From Flavobacteriales bacterium (lineage in GTDB: Bacteria > Bacteroidota > Bacteroidia > Flavobacteriales_D > Crocinitomicaceae): a stretch of DNA of 6,014 nt. The stretch is taken from assembly GCA_947461185.1 (NCBI GenBank), contig CANHJY010000128.1, positions 1 through 6,014 of the forward strand, given 5' to 3'. Positions 1 to 5,864 of the stretch are shown here, one piece after another. Numbering within the stretch: the stretch's first letter is position 1; every line of letters starts with the position of its first letter. Made by a program: the position numbers and the translations under genes. Under the pieces are notes generated by a model. It saw nothing but the letters and a program-made list of their open reading frames with translations. It was not told where the DNA came from and ran no database searches.

Positions 1-1008
1 GAGGCACGGCAGTTGAGCTTAAGTGCTTTAGCTGAATTTCATACCTCACTAAAGAAGACCTATGGCATGTTGGCGCAGTATAATAAAGCAATAGCAAATG
101 TTTATTCAACCGAATTAACGAAAGATCAAATTTGTAATCAGTTGAAAGTGGCGGTAGCATCTTTTAATAAAACAGACTACAACACTGAGTTAAGAAAATT
201 AAACGCTCAATTTGCATTTCTTGAAAAAGATTCATTGATTTTCAGCAGTGAAAGATATGAATTAGATAGTCTTTTTTCCTCTTTGAATGAAGAAGTAGAA
301 AATACATTAGCTAGTCCAAATAAAGCAAATGATTTATTAGAATTGGTTGAATCTTCGAGTTTTTCATCAGAAAGCACTGCAATAATTGGATATGAAGAAA
401 GCTATGGAGGAGGAAGATTAGACGATTTGGATGAAGATGGCTTGATGAATTATACCATTCATTTTAGAAGTCACAAAGAAGCAGTTGAAAATTATGAATT
501 TGATAATGTTTTACAAGATCACAATGTTTCTTTATCTGTTCAATCTCCATCAAATTTTTCATGGTCTTCAGGATTAGTAATTGTTAGCCCTTTCAAAGGT
601 TTCAATTCATACGCAGTGGAAGAATTAGGATATGATTCGTTAAAAATAGTTTCAGGAACATCTGTAGCATCCACTCGATTTACATTAGGCACGAATCTTA
701 TGTACAATTTTCAGACAAATGGCCAGCTAATTCCCCAAGCCATGTTTGGTGTTTCAATTGGTTTTCTTGGTTCGGGGTATAGCATAAATAAACCGGTTAA
801 CTTTTTGCTGGGCGCTGGCTTGAAATTTAAAAAGTTTCCTTTTATTTCAATTTCTTCAGGTATTTCATTGTGTCAAAACACACGTTTGAAAAATGGATTT
901 GAATTGGGAAAAACCTATGTTAAATCTTTTTCTGTAGAATCAATTGATTCCATTGTAGAAAAGACCTTTAGTCCAGGTTATTTTGTAGGTATTAACATTA
1001 ATTTATAA
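1..1008 (+). CDS. Envelope protein with helical region and C-terminal barrel-like domain, 5'-truncated by the window edge
   Basis: The frame is open from base 1 (Glu-Ala-Arg-Gln) to a TAA at 1006-1008, giving 335 visible residues. A TTG at base 13 could be read as a start, but alignment with the next gene shows the true start lies outside the window: Lys19-Thr-Tyr here matches Lys153-Thr-Tyr there, so roughly 130 N-terminal residues, including any signal peptide, are missing. Visible residues 5-115 are mostly charged and helical. Residues about 185-335 are beta-rich, alternating and Gly/aromatic-containing, and end in YFVGININL, as expected for the last strand of a small outer-membrane barrel. 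The same C-terminal pattern (FLLGAGLKFKKFPFISI) recurs in the downstream paralog (FMLGGGMSFKSFPFVSL). The stop is 2 bases before the next ATG, so the two genes are co-transcribed. No named family is recognised. The barrel and outer-membrane location are inferred from strand pattern only. Confidence 0.8.
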   Translation, partial: EARQLSLSALAEFHTSLKKTYGMLAQYNKAIANVYSTELTKDQICNQLKVAVASFNKTDYNTELRKLNAQFAFLEKDSLIFSSERYELDSLFSSLNEEVENTLASPNKANDLLELVESSSFSSESTAIIGYEESYGGGRLDDLDEDGLMNYTIHFRSHKEAVENYEFDNVLQDHNVSLSVQSPSNFSWSSGLVIVSPFKGFNSYAVEELGYDSLKIVSGTSVASTRFTLGTNLMYNFQTNGQLIPQAMFGVSIGFLGSGYSINKPVNFLLGAGLKFKKFPFISISSGISLCQNTRLKNGFELGKTYVKSFSVESIDSIVEKTFSPGYFVGININL

Positions 1009-1010
1009 AA

Positions 1011-2459
1011 ATGAAAAAAATATTATTTCTATTCATATTGCAAGGAGCTTTTCAATTAGTAGCGCAAAAAAATTATTTAATTGAATACGATAAACTCAAT
1101 GACAAATTAACTTATTACAGTTGTAACTGGGTTAAAGGTACACAGAAAAAGCAACAACTTGATGAAATTAAACTGACTCAAAATGATGTGGTTACATTTA
1201 AAGTGTTGAATGTAAACAATTTTATTTACGATGTGGCTATTTTAAATCATGAAGTTAAATTAGAAACCAAAGAGTCTCCATTCAAAGCAATTCTAGGAAC
1301 ATTTTCTGGATTGGGAGGTCCTGCGTTTAGTTTACTGACAAGTTTGGGGAGTAATCCACCAAATCCATTAGCTCCGTCGCGAGGTGTTGATAAACAAAAA
1401 GCAGAAACTCAGAAAAGATGTTCAGATATTTTATCAGAAATGCATCAAACGATGACTCAAATGATGAAGACATATACGTCTTTTGAGAATACAATCAAGG
1501 TGAAATATGCGAAAAATCTTAGCAAAGAAGAGATTCTAGCTAAATTGAAAATGAATTCCATTCAAACTTTTGATTTGGATATGGAGGAGTCGAATGCTCA
1601 TTTGAAAGAACTTTATGATGAGTTAAATTCTATGACAGAATCCGATTTGTTGGATATAGATGATCCGATTTGGGAAGAAATAGATAAAGTAGATGGTAAC
1701 TATCAGAAATTTTCAAGTATTTGTCTTACGGAGGAAGGTGAGTTAAAACCATATGATCTTTCAGAAGTGATTTCAGATGTGGAAAATGCCTCTTTTTCCA
1801 TTGAACATCGTTTTTTAGCAAAAGCATATTCTGAATATGGTGATAAGTTTTCAAGTAATGATTTCTTAATTGTTTTTAAGGAAAAACAGCTTTCTGAAGA
1901 TGAGGTAGATTCTCAAAATTCGAAAATTGATTTTTCAAAATTTGTAAGTTTAGCGATAAAACAAGAATATTTTCCGAGTTGGTCTCTTGGAGTTGATTAT
2001 GTATTACCTTTAGGAGGAATAAATGAATACATAGTTCAAGAAATTCCTGGTGATTCTTGGGCGGATATTCCAGATTCAATTTTGGTGACTAATGGTACAT
2101 CCAAAGCAATGCAATTGGCAATTGGTACGAAGTTACTTTTTGATTTACCTACTAAAAATCGCTTTATATCTCCGAATGCTGTTATAGGTATGGCAATTTC
2201 TGGTCTAAATAGTTCAGATAATGCCGATTGGAAGCTTAATTTTATGTTAGGAGGAGGAATGAGTTTTAAAAGTTTTCCATTTGTTAGTCTCAATGCAGGA
2301 TTCGTGTTTTCGCAACAAAAAGTATTAAAAGAAGATTATGCATTAAATAGGGCATTTGTGAGGCCAAATGAATTTTCAGGTTTTAATCCAGATCCTTCTG
2401 TTTTATTCAAAAATAAATTCAAACCTGGTTTATTTTTTGGTTTAAATTTCAAATTGTAA
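1011..2459 (+). CDS. Secreted two-part envelope protein (coiled-coil plus barrel-like C-terminus), paralog of the preceding gene
   Basis: A 482-aa protein starts at an ATG 2 bases after the preceding stop. Residues 1-18 form a signal peptide (MKK, hydrophobic core, then LVA|QKN), so the mature protein probably begins with Gln19. Residues 20-85 look like a beta-rich domain. Residues 89-113 are Gly-rich and hydrophobic, possibly membrane-interacting. Residues 126-215 are strongly helical and likely coiled coil (QTMTQMMKTYTSFEN, LSKEEILAKLKM). Residues 216-315 are acidic and mixed. Residues about 320-482 are strand-rich, contain FMLGGGMSFKSFPFVSLNAG, and end FFGLNFKL, consistent with a small outer-membrane barrel. 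Similarity to the upstream gene covers the helical part and the barrel-like part, so the pair arose by duplication. The next gene starts 3 bases downstream. The function is unknown; a role in the outer membrane with the linked peptidase is inference from operon context. Confidence 0.88.
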   Translation: MKKILFLFILQGAFQLVAQKNYLIEYDKLNDKLTYYSCNWVKGTQKKQQLDEIKLTQNDVVTFKVLNVNNFIYDVAILNHEVKLETKESPFKAILGTFSGLGGPAFSLLTSLGSNPPNPLAPSRGVDKQKAETQKRCSDILSEMHQTMTQMMKTYTSFENTIKVKYAKNLSKEEILAKLKMNSIQTFDLDMEESNAHLKELYDELNSMTESDLLDIDDPIWEEIDKVDGNYQKFSSICLTEEGELKPYDLSEVISDVENASFSIEHRFLAKAYSEYGDKFSSNDFLIVFKEKQLSEDEVDSQNSKIDFSKFVSLAIKQEYFPSWSLGVDYVLPLGGINEYIVQEIPGDSWADIPDSILVTNGTSKAMQLAIGTKLLFDLPTKNRFISPNAVIGMAISGLNSSDNADWKLNFMLGGGMSFKSFPFVSLNAGFVFSQQKVLKEDYALNRAFVRPNEFSGFNPDPSVLFKNKFKPGLFFGLNFKL

Positions 2460-2462
2460 CAC

Positions 2463-4007
2463 TTGAAATTTTATTTAACTAATAATATAATACAAATTTC
2501 AATTTTACTTTCACTTTCAAGTGCTTTTTCTCAAAGAGTTGGAGGTGGAATTATTGATACAGCCTTGGAAAATAGAAAGGTCAAATATGATTATCCCATT
2601 ACACGTGGTGGAGATAATTTACCTTCGAGCAATTCTCTTATAGTTTTTGCTCCTGAAATTGGCAATCAAGGTTCTACACCTTCGTGTATTTCCTGGGCGA
2701 CTGCTTATGCGGGTTTAACCATTGTTAAGCGAATTGAGAACGGAACTTTGGATGTAAACCCTTTTTCAGCTATGAACTTATATAATCGTGTCAGACCCTA
2801 CGATAAGCTCTATGATTGTTCTGCTGGAAGTGTTTTTTCTTCGAATGTAAACTTGATAAAATCTAAAGGTTGTAGTTATGATTATGAATATTTTGACAAT
2901 TGTGAGAATTTAGCACATGCAAAATCATATAGCAATAAGTTATATGATTATGTGGATTTATCTATTGCAACTGCAAATATAAAATATTCAATTGCCAGAA
3001 ATAGACCTGTGATGGTTGGAATGAAGATGTATTCTGGTGAATATTGGGGTACAATGTCTTATCACTTTTCAGGAATTTGGGATGGTCTCCATACTGGAGA
3101 ATTTACTTCGAATCATGGTATGCTAATTATTGGTTATGATGACAAAGTCGGAGGCGGTGCCTTTTTGGTAATGAATAGTTGGGGAACAGATTTTGGAAAA
3201 GATGGTTTTTTCTGGTTGAAATATAAAAATGTAGCAAACGAAGTAATTTGTGCCTATGCGATGATTCCACAGGTTGATCGTTCCGATTGGGTTTTAGGTG
3301 GAGCAACAAGGGGTGCTGCTAAAACCACAATTCCAGATATTGATGGAATGGAAGTCTTTTCCGTTGGTTCAGATATTGATACTGCAATTAAAAAGCAATC
3401 AACTAAGTTGATATTTCAAAATCGATGTGCACGTCAAATTGAGGTTGCTTTGGGCTTTAAGGGAGAACAAGGTGATAAGTCGAAAGGTTGGTACGCATTA
3501 AATCCTTATTCAGATATGGAAGTAACCGTTAATAACAATGATTTTATATATCTTTTTGCTCAAAATAAAAAAGAATCATGGCTTTTGTCCTCAGATATGA
3601 ATCAAAAAGAATTTACAGTTGATACATCCAAGTCCTTCTCAGTAACGAATTTAACAAATGGAGTCAAGTTATTATTTAATCCAGTAAAAGTGACCTCAAA
3701 TCTCAATTTGTTGACTCTAACTTGTGAGGGATCCAACAAACCTTCAATAGTAATTGAATACAATTCAAAATCAGACAGTTCTAATTTTTATTCAAGGAAT
3801 AAAAACTGGAACGGAAAAGATGTTTTATTTGATTTAATAACTAATGAAATTATTTCGCCTAATTCGAATGGTGAATTCGAGTTATACGTTACGGATGGCA
3901 ATAGTAAACCTAAATTCATAAAAGTTTCTAAAAGTAAATTGCTTAAAATGATGCTATTTAAATTCGCATCGAAAGAAAATACTGAAGAATTTTTGAAAAT
4001 TAAGTAG
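2463..4007 (+). CDS. Secreted papain-like (C1A) cysteine peptidase with DUF1036-like C-terminal module
   Basis: A 514-aa protein starts at TTG. No upstream in-frame ATG fits, and TTG gives a proper signal peptide (MKF, hydrophobic core, SSAFS|Q near residue 23). Residues about 55-265 are a papain fold with every active-site position visible: oxyanion Gln69 (GNQGSTPS), nucleophile Cys75 followed by ISWATAYA, His218 in SNHGMLIIGYDD, and Asn238 in VMNSWGTDFGKDGFFWLKY. Only about 45 residues separate the signal peptide from Gln69, so there is no room for the usual I29 inhibitory propeptide. Residues about 315-375 (LIFQNRCARQIEVALGF, then GWYALNP and a final ESW) resemble DUF1036. Residues 405-514 are beta-rich and of unknown function. 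They do not look like a type IX secretion sorting domain, so the protein may be periplasmic. The gene lies 3 bases after the preceding stop in the same operon. Peptidase activity is well supported; the substrate is unknown. Confidence 0.93.
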   Translation: MKFYLTNNIIQISILLSLSSAFSQRVGGGIIDTALENRKVKYDYPITRGGDNLPSSNSLIVFAPEIGNQGSTPSCISWATAYAGLTIVKRIENGTLDVNPFSAMNLYNRVRPYDKLYDCSAGSVFSSNVNLIKSKGCSYDYEYFDNCENLAHAKSYSNKLYDYVDLSIATANIKYSIARNRPVMVGMKMYSGEYWGTMSYHFSGIWDGLHTGEFTSNHGMLIIGYDDKVGGGAFLVMNSWGTDFGKDGFFWLKYKNVANEVICAYAMIPQVDRSDWVLGGATRGAAKTTIPDIDGMEVFSVGSDIDTAIKKQSTKLIFQNRCARQIEVALGFKGEQGDKSKGWYALNPYSDMEVTVNNNDFIYLFAQNKKESWLLSSDMNQKEFTVDTSKSFSVTNLTNGVKLLFNPVKVTSNLNLLTLTCEGSNKPSIVIEYNSKSDSSNFYSRNKNWNGKDVLFDLITNEIISPNSNGEFELYVTDGNSKPKFIKVSKSKLLKMMLFKFASKENTEEFLKIK

Positions 4008-4027
4008 TCAGTGAAATATTTAAGTGA

Positions 4028-4189
4028 TTAAAGCCCCATCCCTTCGAGTTCTTTAAGCATTTCTTTGCTTATTTTCATTACTAACCAAGTGCCCGCAATC
4101 AACAAAATTGCCGTTGCCGTTATTTGAAATGCCTGATCGGTTGGGGATGAAGTTCGTTTAGCAGTATTTTTATTTTGTTCGGTCTTCAT
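4028..4189 (-). CDS. Small single-span membrane protein (53 aa)
   Basis: On the minus strand an ATG at 4189-4187 opens a 53-codon frame ending in TAA at 4030-4028. The protein has a polar, basic N-terminus (MKTEQNKNTAKRTSSPTDQ), one hydrophobic helix at about residues 22-40 (ITATAILLIAGTWLVMKI), and a short charged tail (SKEMLKELEGMGL). Its start lies 20 bases inside the end of the 74-aa gene, in a different frame, which suggests translational coupling. A purine-rich stretch (GAAGAAAAA) precedes the ATG. It is the last gene of a three-gene minus-strand cassette and its stop is 20 bases from the stop of the convergent peptidase gene. It is below common length cut-offs, but its start position, membrane helix and place in the cassette argue that it is real. 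No family is recognised; a small phage-type or toxin-type membrane peptide is possible. Confidence 0.6.
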   Translation of the reverse strand: MKTEQNKNTAKRTSSPTDQAFQITATAILLIAGTWLVMKISKEMLKELEGMGL

Positions 4190-4394
4190 TTTTTCTTCGG
4201 ATTATTTTAGGTATAGAATGTTTTTGGAGATAATAGGCCAAAATGAATGCGCTCACGATTACACCGCCAACAATTACGTATTTTATCAAAGGGTTTTTTC
4301 TTCCAGGACCATTCGATGGAAGAGGTGCTCCGCTAATGCCAATTTCTGTTGCAAAGAGCTCAGTGGCAGGGACAATTGTATATTTTGGTGTCAT
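4170..4394 (-). CDS. Small single-span membrane protein (74 aa)
   Basis: The minus-strand ATG at 4394-4392 shares an ATGA overlap with the stop of the upstream 139-aa gene, a classic coupled start. Residues 1-35 are polar and rich in Pro/Gly (ISGAPLPSNGPGRKNP), residues about 37-57 form one transmembrane helix (IKYVIVGGVIVSAFILAYYL), and residues 58-74 are strongly basic (KHSIPKIIRRKNEDRTK). The greater positive charge after the helix favours a cytoplasmic C-terminus and an exported N-terminus, although Arg32, Lys33 and Lys38 lie just before it. There is no typical cleavable signal peptide. The 3' end overlaps the 53-aa gene by 20 bases. Two consecutive one-helix proteins in overlapping frames recall lysis or virion-membrane genes of small phages, but no specific similarity is recognised and the function is unknown. 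The reading frames on the opposite strand here look like shadows. Confidence 0.72.
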   Translation of the reverse strand: MTPKYTIVPATELFATEIGISGAPLPSNGPGRKNPLIKYVIVGGVIVSAFILAYYLQKHSIPKIIRRKNEDRTK

Positions 4395-4810
4395 AGTTTA
4401 TGAATTTCGATCATTGTTGTTTTATCTTGGTTGAATATTCTAAAGCCAAAATTGTACAAGTGAAGTAATTGAAATTCTTGCCCAAGAACTTCCTTTTGAA
4501 TGACACGAGTAAAGGCATCAATTTGGAACCCTTCCATTCTTAATAGAACAAGGTTTATTTTTGGACGCAAACTTTCAGAGCATTTGAAAAACTTTTCGGC
4601 AATACGGTCATTTAATCTAATTGCTTTTGAGATTAACTTTTCACTCTCGTATCTTTCTTTTCGCTTGCCATTATTATAGGCGTAATCAGCATGTTGAGAA
4701 TTGAGATAAATCTGGTCTGATCGTTTTGGTTGAAATTCAATTTCACATCCACAAGCACAAATTTTCTTAGCTAGTGGTGAGGGGTCATTATTTTTTTTTG
4801 TTCTTGACAT
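4391..4810 (-). CDS. Hypothetical protein with degenerate zinc-finger-like N-terminus (139 aa)
   Basis: The frame runs from the ATG at 4810-4808 to TGA at 4393-4391. Residues 18-52 read ICACGCEIEFQPKRSDQIY then LNSQHADYAYNNGKRK. This follows the short bacterial zinc-finger pattern C-x(n)-C-x3-F-x-P-x-R-x-x-Q-x-Y-C-x3-C, but the second metal pair is Leu36 and His40 instead of two Cys, so metal would have to be held by Cys18/20/22 and His40, or is lost. Residues 53-85 are a charged helix. Residues 86-139 are a mixed domain of unknown type (LVLLRMEGFQIDAFTRVI, then YNFGFRIFNQDKTTMIEI). A run of nine A's sits at codons 4-7. It is the first gene of the minus-strand cassette, starts 62 bases from the divergent MerR-type gene, and shares ATGA with the next gene. 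A nucleic-acid-binding role is possible; no function is assigned. Confidence 0.75.
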   Translation of the reverse strand: MSRTKKNNDPSPLAKKICACGCEIEFQPKRSDQIYLNSQHADYAYNNGKRKERYESEKLISKAIRLNDRIAEKFFKCSESLRPKINLVLLRMEGFQIDAFTRVIQKEVLGQEFQLLHLYNFGFRIFNQDKTTMIEIHKL

Positions 4811-4872
4811 AAATTATTTGTTTAATATTGTTTATATTTGCAAATATAATTAAATTTACAATATTGTTAATT
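4811..4872. promoter_or_regulatory. Divergent promoter/operator region between the small-gene cassette and the MerR-type gene
   Basis: This very A+T-rich 62-base spacer separates two divergently transcribed genes. It holds TATATTTG at 4833-4840 on the plus strand and the same octamer at 4848-4841 on the minus strand, each matching the Bacteroidota -7 consensus TAnnTTTG. Plus-strand transcripts would start near 4847 and minus-strand transcripts near 4834, both inside the spacer and pointing at their genes. A convincing -33 TTG at normal spacing is not present: the nearest plus-strand TTG, 4818-4820, is only 12 bases upstream, and another lies at 4804-4806. Missing or mis-spaced -33 boxes fit activator-dependent promoters, which MerR proteins often serve. 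An inverted pair AATATTGT (4824-4831) and ACAATATT (4858-4865) flanks the central palindrome. Regulation by the adjacent MerR-type protein is inferred. Confidence 0.5.
4832..4849. repeat. Perfect 18-base palindrome, candidate operator
   Basis: TTATATTTGCAAATATAA is its own exact reverse complement, with no spacer. Both -7-like boxes (TATATTTG) lie inside it, one on each strand, so any dimer bound here would cover or distort both promoters at once. Its position between a MerR-type gene and a divergent cassette makes it the best candidate for the regulator's binding site. High A+T raises the chance of palindromes, but nine matching base pairs including the central TTTG/CAAA core are more than expected in 62 bases. 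Confidence 0.5.
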
Positions 4873-5799
4873 ATGAATGAGGAAAATTTTTTAATGAGCG
4901 AGGAGGAGTTGGGTCTTCTTACAGATTCACTATTTACAGATGAGTTTCCGAATCTACTGGACGAATTGTTGGAATCAAAATACAGTATCAACGACCTTAA
5001 TATTTCTCCTCGAGATGCAACTTATTGGGATAAACAAGGAATTTTACCAATCGTCAAAGGTCCTGGTATGCGTCGAAAGTATGATATCGTTCAAAGTATT
5101 TGGATTAAATTAATTCAACAAATGCGGTCTCTTGGAATAGGTCTTCATACAATTAAATCGCTTAAAGAAAATTTGTTAGAGCCAAAAATTGATTTGAGCA
5201 TTGTTGATCCAACAACCTTACTCACCTTATTCGGTGAGGTGAAGAAAAAATATGACGATACGTTGACCGTCGAACAGCTTTTATCGGAATTAGAAGAAAA
5301 TGGACCTTCACTTTTTAAGTCAACTGTAATCGCTACAGTAATATTCAGAAAATCCATACACTGCATTGTGAACAAGGATGGGGACTATATGATTTATGAT
5401 TCGCACCGTCATCAAGAGTTGCTTTCTAAAGAAAAGGAATTCGCTGAATTTGTTTCTGAACCATACTTCTGCATCAGTATTTCCCAAGCATACCGAAGTT
5501 TGATTAATGAATGGTCACCAAAGCCATACTTGAAGGAAATATCACTATTATCCGAAACGGAATTAAAAATTTTGGAATTAATAAGACGTAGGGATATAAA
5601 TTCACTAAACATTCGCTTTAAGGATGGCGAGCCATGTTTGCTTGAAGTTGATGAAAAAAATGAGATCAGCATTGAACAACGATTTCTAGATGTCATTGCT
5701 AAAAATGGTTTTCAGAAAATAAGCGTATCGACACGCAACGGGAAAATCGTACATTTTGAAAATAAAATACTGAAAAAATTGAATAAACGCACCAAATAA
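4873..5799 (+). CDS. MerR-type transcriptional regulator with tandem-repeat C-terminal domain (308 aa)
   Basis: The ATG at 4873 is preferred: an upstream TTG at 4828 would add 15 residues that fall within the promoter palindrome. An ATG at 4894 is also possible. Residues 1-36 are an acidic extension. Residues 37-102 are a MerR-type winged helix: YSINDLNISPRDATYWDKQG, then RRKYDIVQSIWIKLIQQM and LGIGLHTIKSLK, with the family's Y-W-G-L and RRKY features. Residues 103-145 are helical, where MerR dimers usually pair. Residues 148-215 form a mixed domain without a recognised ligand motif. Residues 231-262 and 271-303 are two copies of one helix-strand-strand unit (ILELIRRRDINSLNIRFKDGEP and FLDVIAKNGFQKISVSTRNGKI). 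Classic metal-binding MerR cysteines are not evident, so metal sensing is unlikely. It likely controls its own promoter and the divergent small-gene cassette, by inference from position. Confidence 0.85.
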   Translation: MNEENFLMSEEELGLLTDSLFTDEFPNLLDELLESKYSINDLNISPRDATYWDKQGILPIVKGPGMRRKYDIVQSIWIKLIQQMRSLGIGLHTIKSLKENLLEPKIDLSIVDPTTLLTLFGEVKKKYDDTLTVEQLLSELEENGPSLFKSTVIATVIFRKSIHCIVNKDGDYMIYDSHRHQELLSKEKEFAEFVSEPYFCISISQAYRSLINEWSPKPYLKEISLLSETELKILELIRRRDINSLNIRFKDGEPCLLEVDEKNEISIEQRFLDVIAKNGFQKISVSTRNGKIVHFENKILKKLNKRTK

Positions 5800-5821
5800 A
5801 TGGGCTATTGAATACCCGTTT
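5798..5821 (+). other. Weak hairpin overlapping the MerR-gene stop codon
   Basis: Bases 5798-5808 (AAATGGGCTAT) can pair with 5812-5821 (ATACCCGTTT) around a TGA loop, with one bulged C and one G-U pair. No T-tract follows, so it is a poor intrinsic terminator. It may slow decay or partly attenuate read-through into the following frame, for which no separate promoter is visible in the 65-base gap. Confidence 0.25.
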
Positions 5822-5850
5822 CTAATAACCGAAGCACGGACCAGAAACAC

Positions 5851-5859
5851 AGGGGTGAT
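5851..5859 (+). promoter_or_regulatory. Shine-Dalgarno-like site before the TTG start at 5865
   Basis: AGGGGTGAT contains GGTGAT, complementary to the 16S rRNA 3' end, and ends 5 bases before TTG 5865. Strong sites of this type are uncommon in the rest of this window, and this one supports the TTG as a genuine start. A competing site, AGGTGGAG, stands before the in-frame ATG at 5934. Confidence 0.45.
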
Positions 5860-5864
5860 AAACA

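Noticed and set aside
13..15. TTG as the true start of the first gene
   Set aside because: The frame is open to base 1, and the downstream paralog shows that more than 100 residues precede this point.
1876..2293. Two minus-strand frames of 67 and 85 codons
   Set aside because: They lie wholly inside the second envelope gene, have no domain character and no promoter, and are antisense shadows.
3127..3309. Minus-strand frame of 60 codons rich in His and Arg
   Set aside because: It is antisense to the His/Asn active-site region of the peptidase, and its odd composition is explained by that.
3678..4004. Type IX secretion sorting domain at the peptidase C-terminus
   Set aside because: The last residues are charged and end EEFLKIK, without the usual conserved Gly, Tyr and Lys pattern of the sorting domain.
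4008..4027. Terminator between the convergent genes
   Set aside because: The 20-base gap holds only a short AAATATTT palindrome and a repeated AGTGA; there is no GC-rich stem or T-tract.
4218..4434. Two plus-strand frames opposite the small membrane-protein gene
   Set aside because: They overlap each other and the minus-strand 74-aa gene, which has a coupled start, a clear membrane helix and cassette context; the plus-strand frames have neither promoter nor neighbours.
4828..4872. Upstream TTG start adding 15 residues to the MerR-type protein
   Set aside because: The extension would be encoded by the promoter palindrome, is hydrophobic and unlike a MerR N-terminus, and the TTG lies upstream of the predicted transcription start.
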